From: Bryoerythrophyllum caledonicum
Taxonomy: Eukaryota; Streptophyta; Bryopsida; Pottiales; Pottiaceae
Length of the DNA: 64,000 nt
NCBI GenBank assembly: GCA_963971425.1
Contig: OZ020514.1
Span: forward strand, 24,664,602-24,728,601
Reading direction: 5' to 3'
Shown here: in pieces, positions 12,185-22,829 of the stretch
Layout: each line of letters begins with the position of its first letter
How positions within the stretch are numbered: the first letter of the stretch is position 1
The notes under the pieces: generated by a model
Database searches by the model: none
What the model saw: only the letters and a program-made list of their open reading frames with translations
What the model was told of the DNA's origin: nothing
Position numbers and translations under genes: made by a program

Positions 12185-13952
12185 ATGTCTTCCTCGGAGG
12201 ATGACAAGATTCATGTTGACGCTCCCGTGAACCCAGACCTTTTTGAAATTGATGTTATTCCTCGCCGTCTCTAGGTAGAAATGACTATTTCGCTTCACAA
12301 TGGTTCGAGTGTTCGAGTTGCGGAAGGGTTGGTTTGCAATGCTGGTCCAGTGCAATTCTAGGTTCCTCTGGTCCTCTAGGGGATTCAAATGTTGTACTAC
12401 AAGTGTCCAATACTTTTAATTAGGAGGAAGCTCCTGATGAATGGAAGTACTTGTTTAAGTCTTGGTCAATTCAACAAGTCTTTTTAACCGTGTCAGTCTC
12501 TTCCATCATTGCCTTAGGGACGTTTACAATGTCTGGTTGATTGAGTGTTACAAACCTCAAGGTGGGAGCTCCCGTTTGTACGACAATTCCTCAAGGAATA
12601 CAGTTCCAATAGTGTCCAGGAATGCTAAATTTCTCATGACCCCTCATTCCATTAATGCAGTTGCGAGTATTAGTTGTTGCATTCAAAATTGTGTTCAACA
12701 CTACCCTGGAGATAAAATTAAAGTCCTCCAAACGTGCTTGTACAGTCAGATCATTGTACGATTTAGAAATCATTTCAAACTCGACGTTCATAGACAGTGT
12801 CATAGAAATGCTGCGGGTAGGAAGGTTGTGACCCTAGAGGGTGTGGACGTTTGTGCCCATGCCTGGATGAAAATCATGGATGTAAGTTCGAGTACTTTCT
12901 ATCGGAATGCAAAGGACGTTGCCGCTGGTCATGCGGCTCAACACCACGGGAATACCGGTTTGCATAAGCTTAGAGGTCATACGGTTGTGGCTACTGCCGC
13001 TCTTGGAGCCATCCTCGATAGACATACAGACCACATGCCTCACAAGTCTCGTATTCTTCCATGTGACGAGAAGGTTGTGGCAAAGGTCCTCCCTGCAAGT
13101 TTTAAGTGGAAGGAATAAATATCGCTTCTTGATGATCACCTCGCTGACTGTGGATTGCCGCCAATCTCAACCTCAAGCTTGAGTAAGATTCGGCGAGTGA
13201 GCTTCCCTGAGTACTATGCGAAGAAAGGTGGAGACAACTTTGCCTGTTGTTCTACGTGTGACAAATACGAGGATCAGATGAAGCTTACTCAACGTGGAAC
13301 ACAAGCATCACTGCTATGGCAAAAGAAGATGCAAGTTCTAATCAATATTGCTTTCGCACATCGAGACTTGTACTACCTAAACCGATTTTAATCAAAGTCG
13401 TTGCCCCAAGAGGTTCTAACCATCATGCATGATAAGATTGATCTACAGGCATATTTGCCCATGGTCATGTGGATCAACGTTACGCGCATTACGGCTTTGA
13501 TTTATATTCCCATGATGCCAATTACACAGTCAGGTCGTTCGCAAAACTATTGCGTTACCTGGGGGCGCCTCCGAAATCATCGTCCCAGCAACTCTTTCCA
13601 GAATCTAGTTCTCATCCATTGAATGACCCGGTATTACGGGGTGCAGAGAAGTTCTTGGATCCATTAGGACAGATACGAGATATCCTAGTTCTAGGAAGGC
13701 CTTTGCCTCCAATATTGAACGTGCAAATGGACAATGTTGTTGGTGATAACAAAAATAGATTTGTTTTCTGTTTTTGGTCTCCCGTTGTTGCAAAACGCAT
13801 CTTTAATGAGGTATATGTTGATTTCATGCTAGTTGGTCACACACATGATGATATAGATGGATTATTTGGACGTTAGAGTATGACACTGAGGAAGGAGAGT
13901 TTTCCAACCATTCCTTTGCCCATGAGGTCGTTCATGAAAAATGAGAGTGTTC
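12185..13952 (+). pseudogene. DUF7869-type transposon protein (GHTHDDID), copy A, 5' part
   Basis: The start ATG at 12185 follows a TGCAG acceptor-like site and begins MSSSEDDK, matching MSGASDDDD of copy B. Conserved blocks: Cys-containing CCIQNCVQHY; VDVCAHAWMKIMDVSSSTFY; HGNTGLHKL; TDHMPHKSRI; ACCSTCDKYED; HGHVDQRYAHYGFD; then MDNVVGDNKNRFVF and FMLVGHTHDDID. Such D..DN and GHTHEDID motifs mark DUF7869 proteins of eukaryotic transposons; spaced acidic residues suggest, but do not prove, an RNase-H-like nuclease. Stops near 13116 and 13389 and a frameshift near 13460 inactivate it. The first intron of copy B's gene is absent: the coding sequence runs through that point without a gap. It is cut at 13952 by an inserted element and resumes at 16453. 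Confidence 0.8.
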
Positions 13953-16452
13953 TGTGAGCCAAATAAACCGCCCCTACCGGGTGGCCTATCTTGAACACAA
14001 GTTCCTAAAATCGGGATACAACCCCATATGCAATCATCAGTGGAACTAACCATTCATGCTACCATCATGTCATAGTGGTTAGGTTGTGATTACTAAATGT
14101 TTTGGTGGACCTAGGGGTGGTGATTATTGAATTCAACCTTGAGGAGGTTCCGAACTTCATACACACATAAATTTTACCCTAGGACTCTGTTTTCAACGTT
14201 TTAAAGTTTAGAGAGGTTTAGCTCGGCCTTATGGACTTGATTAGACCCTCAAAGACCACTTCCAGATCAAGGCGTGACCCTGACAGCAGCAGACAGCAGA
14301 CAGGCTTCATTTTCTTATCCAGAATTTATATGCCCATTATCTCCTAGGTTTTAACTCCGTTTTTTATAATCGTTTTTTGTATCCGTAGTGTTATTTTGTG
14401 CTTAATGCAATGGCAGCATTCAATTACCTATCCAACTTAACCCAGGACTCACAGCTCGGCTATCAGCAGTGCAAGACTCAACTTTTACGTTTATTCAAAA
14501 CCATGTACCATACATCACGTGCACATCACATACATTCACACAAGGAGCCTTACTCGAACATCATGCCATCCAGGTACCTCCAGTTGCATTTACCTACTAT
14601 TGTCTTATTAATACCGGTTGTGTTGTTACGTTTGAAAGGAAACCCTAATTCTATTGAAAATTAGGCAGCGCTTCCGCGTGATGGTTGCTACTAGAAAATT
14701 TAGGGTTCCTTCTCCACAAGCAATCAAGAGGATAATGAATCAATTGGGAGAGGAAGGAGGCTCCCTGATCCCGCTCAATTCACCCTCTGCCGTGTTCCTG
14801 TTCGTTCTTGTGATTGGGTCGTCCTCCTCTTCTTGGTGTTGTGGTCGTCTTCCTCTTCTGTGATCGTGTCGTCCTCCTCTTCTTGGTGCTCTTCACTCCA
14901 CAGCCTGTATCTTCGTCGTCACAACTCCAATTTGTACGTTCTTAATCTTATTGAAAAGCCAACGCTTTGATCTATTAGACCTAAAATCTTAGCTTCATCG
15001 AACAAGAACTCTACGACTGACAAGGGGAAATCTGAGGCCAAGTGAGATCCGCCGCCGTTGCTCTAGCTGGTTGTCCTCGCCCCGTAGCCCGTATCTTCGT
15101 TGTCACAATTCCGATCTGCACATTTGTAAGCTTGTTGAAAAGCCAACGCTTTGATCTATCTATTCCTTAAGTCTTAGCTTGATTGGACAAAAACTCCGCG
15201 ACTGAGAAGGGGAAGTCCGAGGCCGTGTGAGATCCGCCGCCGATCCTCTTGTTGTCCTTGCTCCGCAGCTTGTATCTTCGACGTCACAGCTCTGATCTGC
15301 ACGTTCTTGAGCTAGTTGAAAAACCAACGCTCTAATCTAACTACTCCTAAAAGTTCTGCTTGATTGGACAAAAATCCGCGACTGACAAGGGGAAAACTGA
15401 GGCCGTGTGAGATCCGCCGCTGATCCTCTAGCTAGTTGTCCTCGCTCCACTACCCGTATCTTCGTCGTGACAACTCTAAATCACACGTTCTTGATCTTGT
15501 TGGAAAGCCCACGCTCTGATCTAATTACCCTCGAATTTTTGTAACAATCGACCCAACATCCAGCCCACACGAGGGGGAAATCTCAGACCCTACCTCTTCT
15601 CTCTCTTTCCACACACCTCCTCTCGGTTTCCTAGCTCCAACCACACACACCCTCGAATGAGCGGTCTCCAAAGAGGGTAACCCCAAGGCTTCTTGCTCCC
15701 TTCTTCGTTCCCAAGGTGGTGCCTGCCGCCTTTGCCTTCTTCCATCAATGACCCTCTTTAATAAAAAAACCATTAACCTATGACTACTTAACTCCGTGCC
15801 ACCCTTGCATTAACAAAAGTGGGTGTCCCACTAACCAAGGAATATCTAAATCTCAACTTTGACTCCATGCTACATGTGTATGCATGATCTCAATAAGTGA
15901 GCTATTAAGCTAAATTCAAGGATGCTAAATCTAACTAATCTACCTAAATTGAATTCCCCTTGTTTGGGATTAGGATTAATTTACCAAGTGATGGTGAGGG
16001 TTTTTTCCCACTTCTTTTGGACCTTTTTTCTACTTTTTAAAGGGCTTTTTAAGCCTCCTTCTTTTTTCCTTCTCCTCACCATTATTCTTCTTCTTCTCCT
16101 AATTTTTTCCGTGGTTTCTTCACCGTGGCCAATTTCGGCCCCCGACTCGGTAGGAGGTAATTTCTTCTCCACCACTTCTATTTCTCCTTCTTTTCTATTG
16201 TTTTTGTTTTTTCCTAATCTTCTCTTCATTTTTTCCTTCCTAAATTTTTTTTGGTTAACTTAATAAAATCCGTGGTTGCCATAGAGTGGCTCCTATTTAA
16301 GGAATAAGTGAATGGAAAGGCCATTTAGCCATCTTGATCAAAAATCATGGGTTAATCCTATTGGATTACCCACTTCAACTACTAGTTGAACCTAACACAA
16401 TCGATGTGTTGTCCATTCATCATTGGGAGCCGTTTTGGCGGCTCACATGTTC
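13948..16452. mobile_element. Solo-LTR-like insertion (13953-16447) with 5-bp target duplication TGTTC
   Basis: Left junction: TGTTC (13948-13952) then TGTGAGCC. Right junction: GGCTCACA ending at 16447, then TGTTC again (16448-16452). The TG...CA ends, the perfect 8-bp terminal inverted repeat and the 5-bp duplication are typical of a long terminal repeat. There are no internal protein domains, so a solo LTR of 2495 bp is the simplest reading; a non-autonomous element with short inverted repeats is the alternative. The protein reading of the host gene confirms the site: PMRSFMKNES on the left continues as HVPTISHLIQEVPNF on the right, matching one uninterrupted block of copy B. Confidence 0.88.
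14880..15530. repeat. About 181-bp tandem repeat (3.7 units) inside the solo LTR
   Basis: GTATCTTCG recurs near 14906, 15092, 15271 and 15454. Each unit carries the same order: a Ser/Leu-codon-like TCCTCGC block, GTATCTTCGTCGTCAC, GCACGTTCTTGA, GAAAAGCCAACGC, GACTGACAAGGGGAAA and GTGAGATCCGCCGC. Units differ by about 10-20 percent. Confidence 0.88.
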
Positions 16453-17436
16453 CCACAATCTCGCATCTTATCCAAGAGGTTCCTAACTTTAAGAAGTTCA
16501 TTGGGGATATGATTGCGGACGGTGATGAAGCTTTGCAGGGTCATACAAAGGCTCATCAGTTCAAGTTTTATGTGGACTCTAGCGGTTGTCCGGTAATGAA
16601 GTATAAAATCCTTTGTCATGATAAGGATTGGCTTCCTAAGAGAGGAGAAGGTAGTGGCATCAAATTGTGGAAGGAGGATTCCGAAGGAAGAACTTTATGG
16701 CCTTGCGGAGAACTTGATGCATTGAAGCCTTCTACGATGCGTCATCTCCCTGAGGAAGTGAAGGAATTTCAGGATACATCAATCACAGGGGGCAATCATT
16801 GCGGGAGTCTGTTGAAGCCAGATTATGTTTTGAACGGCTATCGTACTAATGGCGCGACGTTAGAAATGATCTGACTCTTCCAATGGATACACCCACATCA
16901 TTGGAAGACGACTTTTGGCCAACGATGCGAATCGCCCATGTCGTTGAAGATGAATTATCAACGGAGGATGAGGTACACAAGGAGTACCGTGAAGATGAAC
17001 ATTTTGTTGGCAATAGGCGCAATCGTCTACCTCCACCTTTCAGAGTTGGTCGTGATCTTTTTGCTGGTATTTTGTTGCATTGCGGCCTTGTGATGGAGAT
17101 GAGCGCCCATTTTGGATTGCTGAAGCAATTTCATATTCTAACGCTAACCCGGATATGCCAAACACCGTCCGTATCCAATTCTTCGGCCCTATATCCTACG
17201 ATCAGGATGTTCTTAAGTTCTATATAGATTGGGATACTGATGGCAACCTTCTCTGGATAGTTGAAAAGTGGATAGCCATAACGTGGGAGAGTACTGATTC
17301 AATCTTGATAGCATGGAAACCTAGGTCTTCCAAGAGGGATGGAGGTCATGTACAAGAATTAACTACAAAAATTCTGAAGGGGCAAGTAGTGATTATCAAG
17401 GCCTCCTTGAAAGCACTTGCCAGGTCCGAATCGTAA
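16453..17436 (+). pseudogene. DUF7869-type transposon protein, copy A, 3' part
   Basis: Continuation of the gene split at 13952. The first block (LIQEVPNFKKFIGDMIADGD, then HQFKFYVDSSGCPVMKYKI and KDWLPKRGEG) aligns with copy B residues LVQEVADFKSYIADY and MHIFKFYVEEE. The position of copy B's second intron, just after WLPP, is uninterrupted here. A stop near 16872 and a frameshift near 17080 precede the C-terminal block RPCDGDERPFWIAEAISY, which matches RPCTGHYLPVWMGRVLEC in copy B. The end at 17436 is the stop after ALARSES. The product cannot be made as a single protein. Confidence 0.75.
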
Positions 17437-17740
17437 TAGACTTAGATAAATGGACTCTCCTTTTCCTAGATTTGGATTCTAATGCGTGATACTTCATGTA
17501 GTATGGTTCGATCCAATGGTGCTAAGATTATAGATATTTGTATTTGATTACACTTTGTATGACTATATCTGATGCCAATGATTGCTATGAAATATTCTCT
17601 CCATTGTTTTTGCATATCGGTGATAATTTGCAGTATGTTTTTGTTTCTTTTTTAAATAACAATATGGTAAATTGCTTCTAATCTTGAAACCAATAACACC
17701 AGTAATTGCCTTCATGGTAAATGATAGAAAGTAAATGGTG
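17437..17740. other. Spacer after DUF7869 gene, nothing recognised
   Basis: AT-rich, 3'-flank-like sequence without a supported feature. Confidence 0.4.
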
Positions 17741-18060
17741 GTTTGTACTTTAGCTCTAGTAGAGCTAAAGTGTGAGCAAATCAACTTTTTAGTTCACTGC
17801 ACTTAGTAATGGTGCGCACTTTAGGTCAAGTGGAACTCAAGTGTCTGCAATTACTTTTTTCAGTTCATTGAACCTCTTAGTGATGGGTGCACTTTAGCTT
17901 GAAGAGAACTAATGTGTGAGCAACTTTTTTTTCACTTATCAACACCATCATTTGAAACCCGCCACTTATTTTTTAGCCATGTATTCCACAAGGTGAACTG
18001 AAATTCTTTTGAATTTTAATACGGTTTCAGAATATGAATAGCTAATTCTCTTACAAGTGG
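17740..18060. repeat. About 70-bp palindrome-centred tandem units (right block of copy A)
   Basis: Three units with palindromes at 17746-17772, 17814-17845 and 17888-17917, followed by CCACAAGGTGAACTGAAAT. The order is the same as at 9660-10000, so the two blocks are direct repeats about 8 kb apart. Confidence 0.75.
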
Positions 18061-19540
18061 GTATTTGTTTGTCATTTAGCTCACTTTTAGCTAACTTAGA
18101 GCATGGTGTTATTCCGGGTTAGTAGGTTCAAGAGATTTTTGTAACTTCTAAGGCTTTAGTGTGAATATTTAGCTATTCATATTCAATGAACTCATGTGGT
18201 ATTAAAGAAGTGTCAACTAATGTGTTCTTCTTTTCAATATAATAGCTAGATTTGTAATGTAACCCTAAACCGTAGTACTTATTCTTCTAGGGATTTTTGT
18301 AGTGAACATTACCTTCCAATTTAATGGAAACTCAAATCCCTCCATAGTGTAGAGATTAGATGTGCACTTTAGCTCTTATGTTCTACGTGTGTTACTTTGA
18401 GAGTCGCTAAATCTCCCAATATAACGAATATGGTGTTTACTTGTTTGCAGCCTGCATCGCCAATATAATTTTTGGATATTCACTGGGAGTGATATTGAAG
18501 ATAATGTAGTGTGGTCTTCCATGCTATGTCGTGAAGGTCAAGTTGCCTGCTTTGTTTTTGTTGAGGAACTCCATCTATGCCTCAAGTTTGTAACTTTGGT
18601 CATAGATACAAAACATCTTGTTGCTTTATTCTTTACTTGTCATTCTAAAGCTTTAGTATCGTATAGACAATTATTCAGGAGAAGAGTCTTGTATAAAATG
18701 GACCAAAAAGATAGAACTCTCAACTTCAATTTCAAACAATACACCTTCAAAAACTCTAAAACTTGAATTCTAAACCTATACTTAAAACTATTATCTGAAA
18801 CCATACAAGTAAGACCAATGTCATTCCAATTGAGTGGCAAATTGCTCAACTCCCGAAGACCTTTGCTATGTAATGTTTTACACAAATGGCGGTTGAAAAG
18901 GCAAAATGCGAGGAGAAGATTGTGAGACGTGGGAATGCAACTCATATGCCTACCTATACTAGTATTTGGTATATCAGAAATAAAAATGTCTCCGACCCCA
19001 TGGATTTGTACTTTTACAACAACGACATTAAACGGTGTGTGAAACAAACTAGGCCCAAGTCGATTGTTAAGTACTCAAGGGACCAGAATATGCCAACTAT
19101 CCTCAACATTTGGACTATTATGGTGGACATCAATCTCACAAGAAGCGAGATTGTGGATCTCTAAAGAGTAGGCTTTCAACTTCCAAAGAAGAAGCAAATT
19201 TCTTCAAGGTACTTGTTCTCAACAATGACTCCACCATTGGACCTCTCTAGGGTGCCCAAACTCGTGGATGTTAATAAATATCCTTTGAAGAGGAATGGAA
19301 AGACAATGAAGCACACTTCCGGTAAAACCAATCACTACCAAAATTCCAAGGATAAATAACTAGGGGTTTGCCTATTTGTTCATTTGTAGATTGGCAATCA
19401 ATAACTAAATAACGAGGCAAAATCAATGAATAATTGCAGAAATGTTTGAAACAATATAGTTTTTGTTGTGAAATATTGATTTCTGTAGTTATTCTTTTTT
19501 GCCATGTAGATTTCTCATCCATCTGCCAAAATGGAATGTC
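18061..19540. other. Unrecognised region with a possible short frame (18886-19164, +)
   Basis: An open frame at 18886-19164 (92 aa, starting MAVEKAKCEE) and another at 18509-18766 show no domain that I recognise and have no matching neighbour elsewhere in the window. AT-rich flanks. I do not call a gene. Confidence 0.3.
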
Positions 19541-19690
19541 ATCATGGGACAGTGATGAGGTGGTTGATGACGTGGATTCAAATGTTACGTGGAATTTCAG
19601 GTGGATATTGACATGGATTTGACTATGACGTGGAGATTGAGGTGGTAGTTGACGTGGTAGTTGACGTGGATGATGACGTGTTTTCCTTGA
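19540..19690. repeat. Short GACGTGG/TTGACGTGG repeat
   Basis: TGACGTGG, TGACATGG and AGGTGGTAGTTGACGTGG recur about every 12-20 bp over 150 bp. Confidence 0.6.
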
Positions 19691-19699
19691 TGACATGTA

Positions 19700-21060
19700 A
19701 TCATATGTGGCAGCTTTTGTATCACTTCTTTTAGAACATGATTGCTTTTAAATAAAGGCATTTGATTAGATGAAATCTATGTGCACATTTCATAGTTATT
19801 TATTAGATATTTTATAGTTTTTTTTGGTAATTTTTAGTTATTTTTAGTTATTTAACAGATATTCATTAGTTATTATATTGTTATTCTAAAAATGTTTTAT
19901 ATTCATTCCACCCATTTTGTTATGATTGTTTAGGTATCTTCACAATTATTGAAGAGTAATTGAAATCATCTCTTTACAGTTATCACATAGTGATTAATGA
20001 GTTACTGTAAAGTGATGTGATTAGTTATTAGATATCTATCACTACGGATTGCGTTCACAATATGTGCTCGAAAACCCATTTAGACTTAGTGATTTGTTTA
20101 CAAGTATTAGAGTAAATAAATAGTGAAGTATAGTCCCATTCAACAAATTGCTCCAAAGTTTGAGCCAAAAATGTAGTACCACAATCCCTACCAATGCCAA
20201 AAAGTATATGCCTAATCAAAAATTTACCTTTAATCATGGCTAAGCTTCAGGAGTTTGATATTCTAAAATATCACTAAATGTCTAAATCTTCCACATGGTA
20301 CTAAATCTTTTACATGGTATTACTAAATCTTCCACATAGTACTATGAAGCCACCAAACACAATTGTAGTTAAACAATCCATTTAGATGAAATACTACCTA
20401 ATAACTATATATTTACTCAAAAGAACTATAGAATGACTATGATATAACTACAGGATGATTGAACAAAGCAGAAGTGTATTACTTTGAAATGACAATATAT
20501 TCACTACACAATAACCATATACTTACTCAAAAACAACTACAAAGTGGCAATTGATATAACATATAGAATTTTATGGAAGTGGCGCTAAACGGACCAAAAT
20601 TTGAGTTGTCCCTTGTAATCTTCCTCTTCAAAATGGTGGCCTCAAAATGCTTCAAAAAGGATTGGAGGAGGGTAGATTAACTTAATCCAGATCGGATTTA
20701 TTGAAATGAGACCCGATATACTCAATCCAAAAGGTCTCCTACGCAAAACTACTTTCTAAGAACAATATCTCATATTCACACTCTCAACCTTGTCCCCAAA
20801 TACACATTGGGGTATTTAAAGAGTGTCATTACTTCACAAAACCTTCACAAAGTACTTGGTATACACTCTCAAAATCCTAACAATTGGTTTAGCCACTCTT
20901 TCAACTCTACACAATCACATTCTAGCTCTCTCTCACTACACACACACACCCTATAACAAAAGAAAGTGAAAGTGAGGGCGTTTGCCCTTTTTGCCTCCAA
21001 ACCCTAGCCGCTACTACCCTAACTTAATATTCAACTGCAGCTCTAATTTCATCCATTGTC
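19700..21060. other. AT-rich DNA, nothing recognised
   Basis: A small triplicate (ACTAAATCTTCCACATGGTA-like) lies at about 20270-20345. Around 20620-21010 the sequence becomes leader-like with CT-rich tracts and a CAAACCCTAGCCGC motif. It could be an LTR or leader of the Gypsy element downstream, but no matching second LTR is seen. Confidence 0.35.
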
Positions 21061-21117
21061 CACCGTCCAATTTAGTACGAATATTTTAGAAAGGCACATT
21101 TAATGAGCTATTTTTTG

Positions 21118-21620
21118 GTCACAAGTCATATATTTCTGCTTGAGTTATTTTACAGTTATATAGTCGTTATTCTTGAATGTATTACTACAAAATTACTAAG
21201 GTACAATCCATGTCACCAACGTACTTGCCACATCAACACTATCGGATGTGAATAGGCAGCCATCCACATCATCAATTATGTAAAAATATCCATGAGTTTG
21301 TTTTTAATCAAAGATTATATTCTTGCACGTGTTATTTTAGAGTAATTGATTAGTTATTCATGAATGTATTACTAGAGACTTACTAAGGCACTATCCACGT
21401 CACCCATGTACTTGATACATCAGCAATACCGAATGTAAATAGGCATCAATCCACATGAGTAGTTATGTAAAACTATCTACGAGTTCATTTTTAGACGTAA
21501 ATTATATTACTACCTCAATTATTGTACAATTACTGATTAGTTATTTTGAAATGTATTACTATAGAATTATTTAGGCGTAATCCATGTCATCAACGTACTT
21601 GCTACATCAACCAAATTTTC
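21118..21620. repeat. About 181-bp tandem repeat, nearly three units
   Basis: Units start near 21118, 21298 and 21479. Each has TTATTTTASAGT-AT.GATTAGTTAT, GAATGTATTACTA, ATCCATGTCACC.ACGTACTTG and an ACATCA-rich end. Diverged by about 15-25 percent. Confidence 0.8.
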
Positions 21621-22436
21621 CTGGCTAGTTATTTGTGTTGTAGTAATTTATTCTTGGATTTCTGATAGTGAATCAAAACAAATTTAAGTATGGGATTTGT
21701 TGTGTCTCTTGTTGCTTCATCATGAAGTATGGATGGTTCCACCTCAACGCTATAGATGCTCCATCATCGTCAACTCAAGAGCTCCACCCAAAGTAACAAT
21801 ATATACCGTCTCCGTGAGCTCTTTCTAAGTTTCCTCAAAGTTTGTGTGATGTATACTAGAAAAATATGGATGAATTCAAGGGACAAAGTTAGGTCATGTA
21901 TTGCAAGCATCTATATTTTTTTTCTCAAAGATTTACAGATTGAAAGCTAACTTTCACTTCTTCATCCATTTACCAATGTTCAGCTTTGACGACGTTAAGT
22001 TGGTTATTAAAGTAGCATTTTGAGATACCCTTTGACCTAGTAGTTTTTTCCACTCCATGTTTGATGCATATCCTTCGATACCAAGAGGGTACACATACAT
22101 TCAATGTGTTCCGTTTGGTGAGTAGCACGTTGGAAAGGAAGGTGCCTTTGCCAACATTGGAGGTGTCACAAGCAATAACGGCTCTACCTACCAATGAGGA
22201 TTTGGTAGCAATGCAGGCCAAGTTGGCGGCTGAGGCTATATCTATATTTGAGGCGAAAGCCACATCCATATATATGGAGCAACCATCCGAGGATCATTTA
22301 TTGATTTTCTGGAGTGGCTTATTTATTAGACAATGCGGCACGATGGGTACGAGAGCGACCCAATATGTGTTGACGGGTGGTACAATTGGTGAACAATGAC
22401 GGAGTAATGAGGGTTGGCAATATGGACGGCAACTCC

Positions 22437-22765
22437 ACTTGAGGTACTCCTCTGCGTGTTTTGTTGGACTCCATAGCTTTGCTAGGGATGATTGGCAAGC
22501 AGCAAGCCCATGATTTTGATTTAGGTGCTTCTGACCTCAAGTCTTGTCCATTTATGATTGTCACTTTAGTTGGAGGCATTGAAAAGGCCAAGGGATACAT
22601 CCGACATCCATTGCAGTTGACGTTCGGCGTGGGGTGTGAACCATTGTTTATCCACGTATCTTTTCAGTGTGCTATAACTGGTGTCACCAACTAAAATTGT
22701 CTCAAGGGTTAGCAAACGCTTCATCTACTTGGTTTTGTGGTGAATAACTCGACACAGGAGGCCTG
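22437..22765 (+). pseudogene. Retropepsin-like protease domain
   Basis: LLDSIALLGMIGKQQAHDF occupies the place of an aspartic protease active site; the usual D-S/T-G is DSI, so the catalytic Gly is lost. It is followed by DLKSCPFMIVTLVGGIEKAK, GYIRHPLQLTFGVG and, after a stop, HLLGFVVNNSTQEAW. In Gypsy polyproteins this unit cuts the precursor. Here it is broken by stops near 22692 and 22708. The assignment rests on its position before the methyltransferase and RT, and on the hydrophobic-DS-hydrophobic context. Confidence 0.6.
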
Positions 22766-22829
22766 GAATAGACCATAGTGATTTGCTGAAGATGGTAGAA
22801 ATTAGCTTATTTCTATTGTCATTGTAGCT

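Larger units (their letters stand above)
832..17917. repeat. Palindrome family 1 (core CTTTAGCTCGASTCGAGCTAAAG), about 25 sites
   Basis: This is a dispersed short inverted repeat read directly from the sequence. Clear sites: 3565-3591, 5121-5141, 5444-5464, 6078-6106, 6172-6198, 6223-6251, 6276-6302, 6326-6358 (33 bp), 8323-8355, 8392-8423, 9721-9755, 9791-9825, 11637-11663, 11686-11708, 11733-11755, 11780-11802, 11823-11853, 11872-11898, 17746-17772, 17814-17845 and 17888-17917. Degenerate sites lie near 832-853, 2145-2165, 2860-2886, 11985 and 12065. Outer arms vary (CAC/GTG, GCACA/TGTGC, GACA/TGTC), but mismatches are often compensated so pairing persists. Sites lie between genes or in an intron. 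None is seen outside this copy. Confidence 0.9.
832..18060. mobile_element. Copy A of the palindrome-bearing transposon family (disrupted, ends not found)
   Basis: This span holds homologues of copy B's genes: an FCP1-like gene (937-2147), a GQH-motif gene (3584-5035) and a DUF7869-type gene (12185-17436). It also holds all copies of palindrome family 1. The right edge is set only by the last family-1 palindrome, at 17917, and the adjoining repeat; the left edge may lie before the window. I found no terminal inverted repeat or target duplication for it. The DUF7869 gene is interrupted by a later insertion at 13953-16447. The 5.1-11 kb stretch between its halves is much longer than in copy B and full of tandem repeats. 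Confidence 0.55.

Noticed and set aside
15922..16263. Hydrophobic frame inside the solo LTR
   Set aside because: Comes from a T/C-rich tract; no start context, no homologue, inside a non-coding LTR.
18509..19164. Two short plus-strand frames as element genes
   Set aside because: No homologue in copies B or C and no domain; listed only as an unrecognised region.
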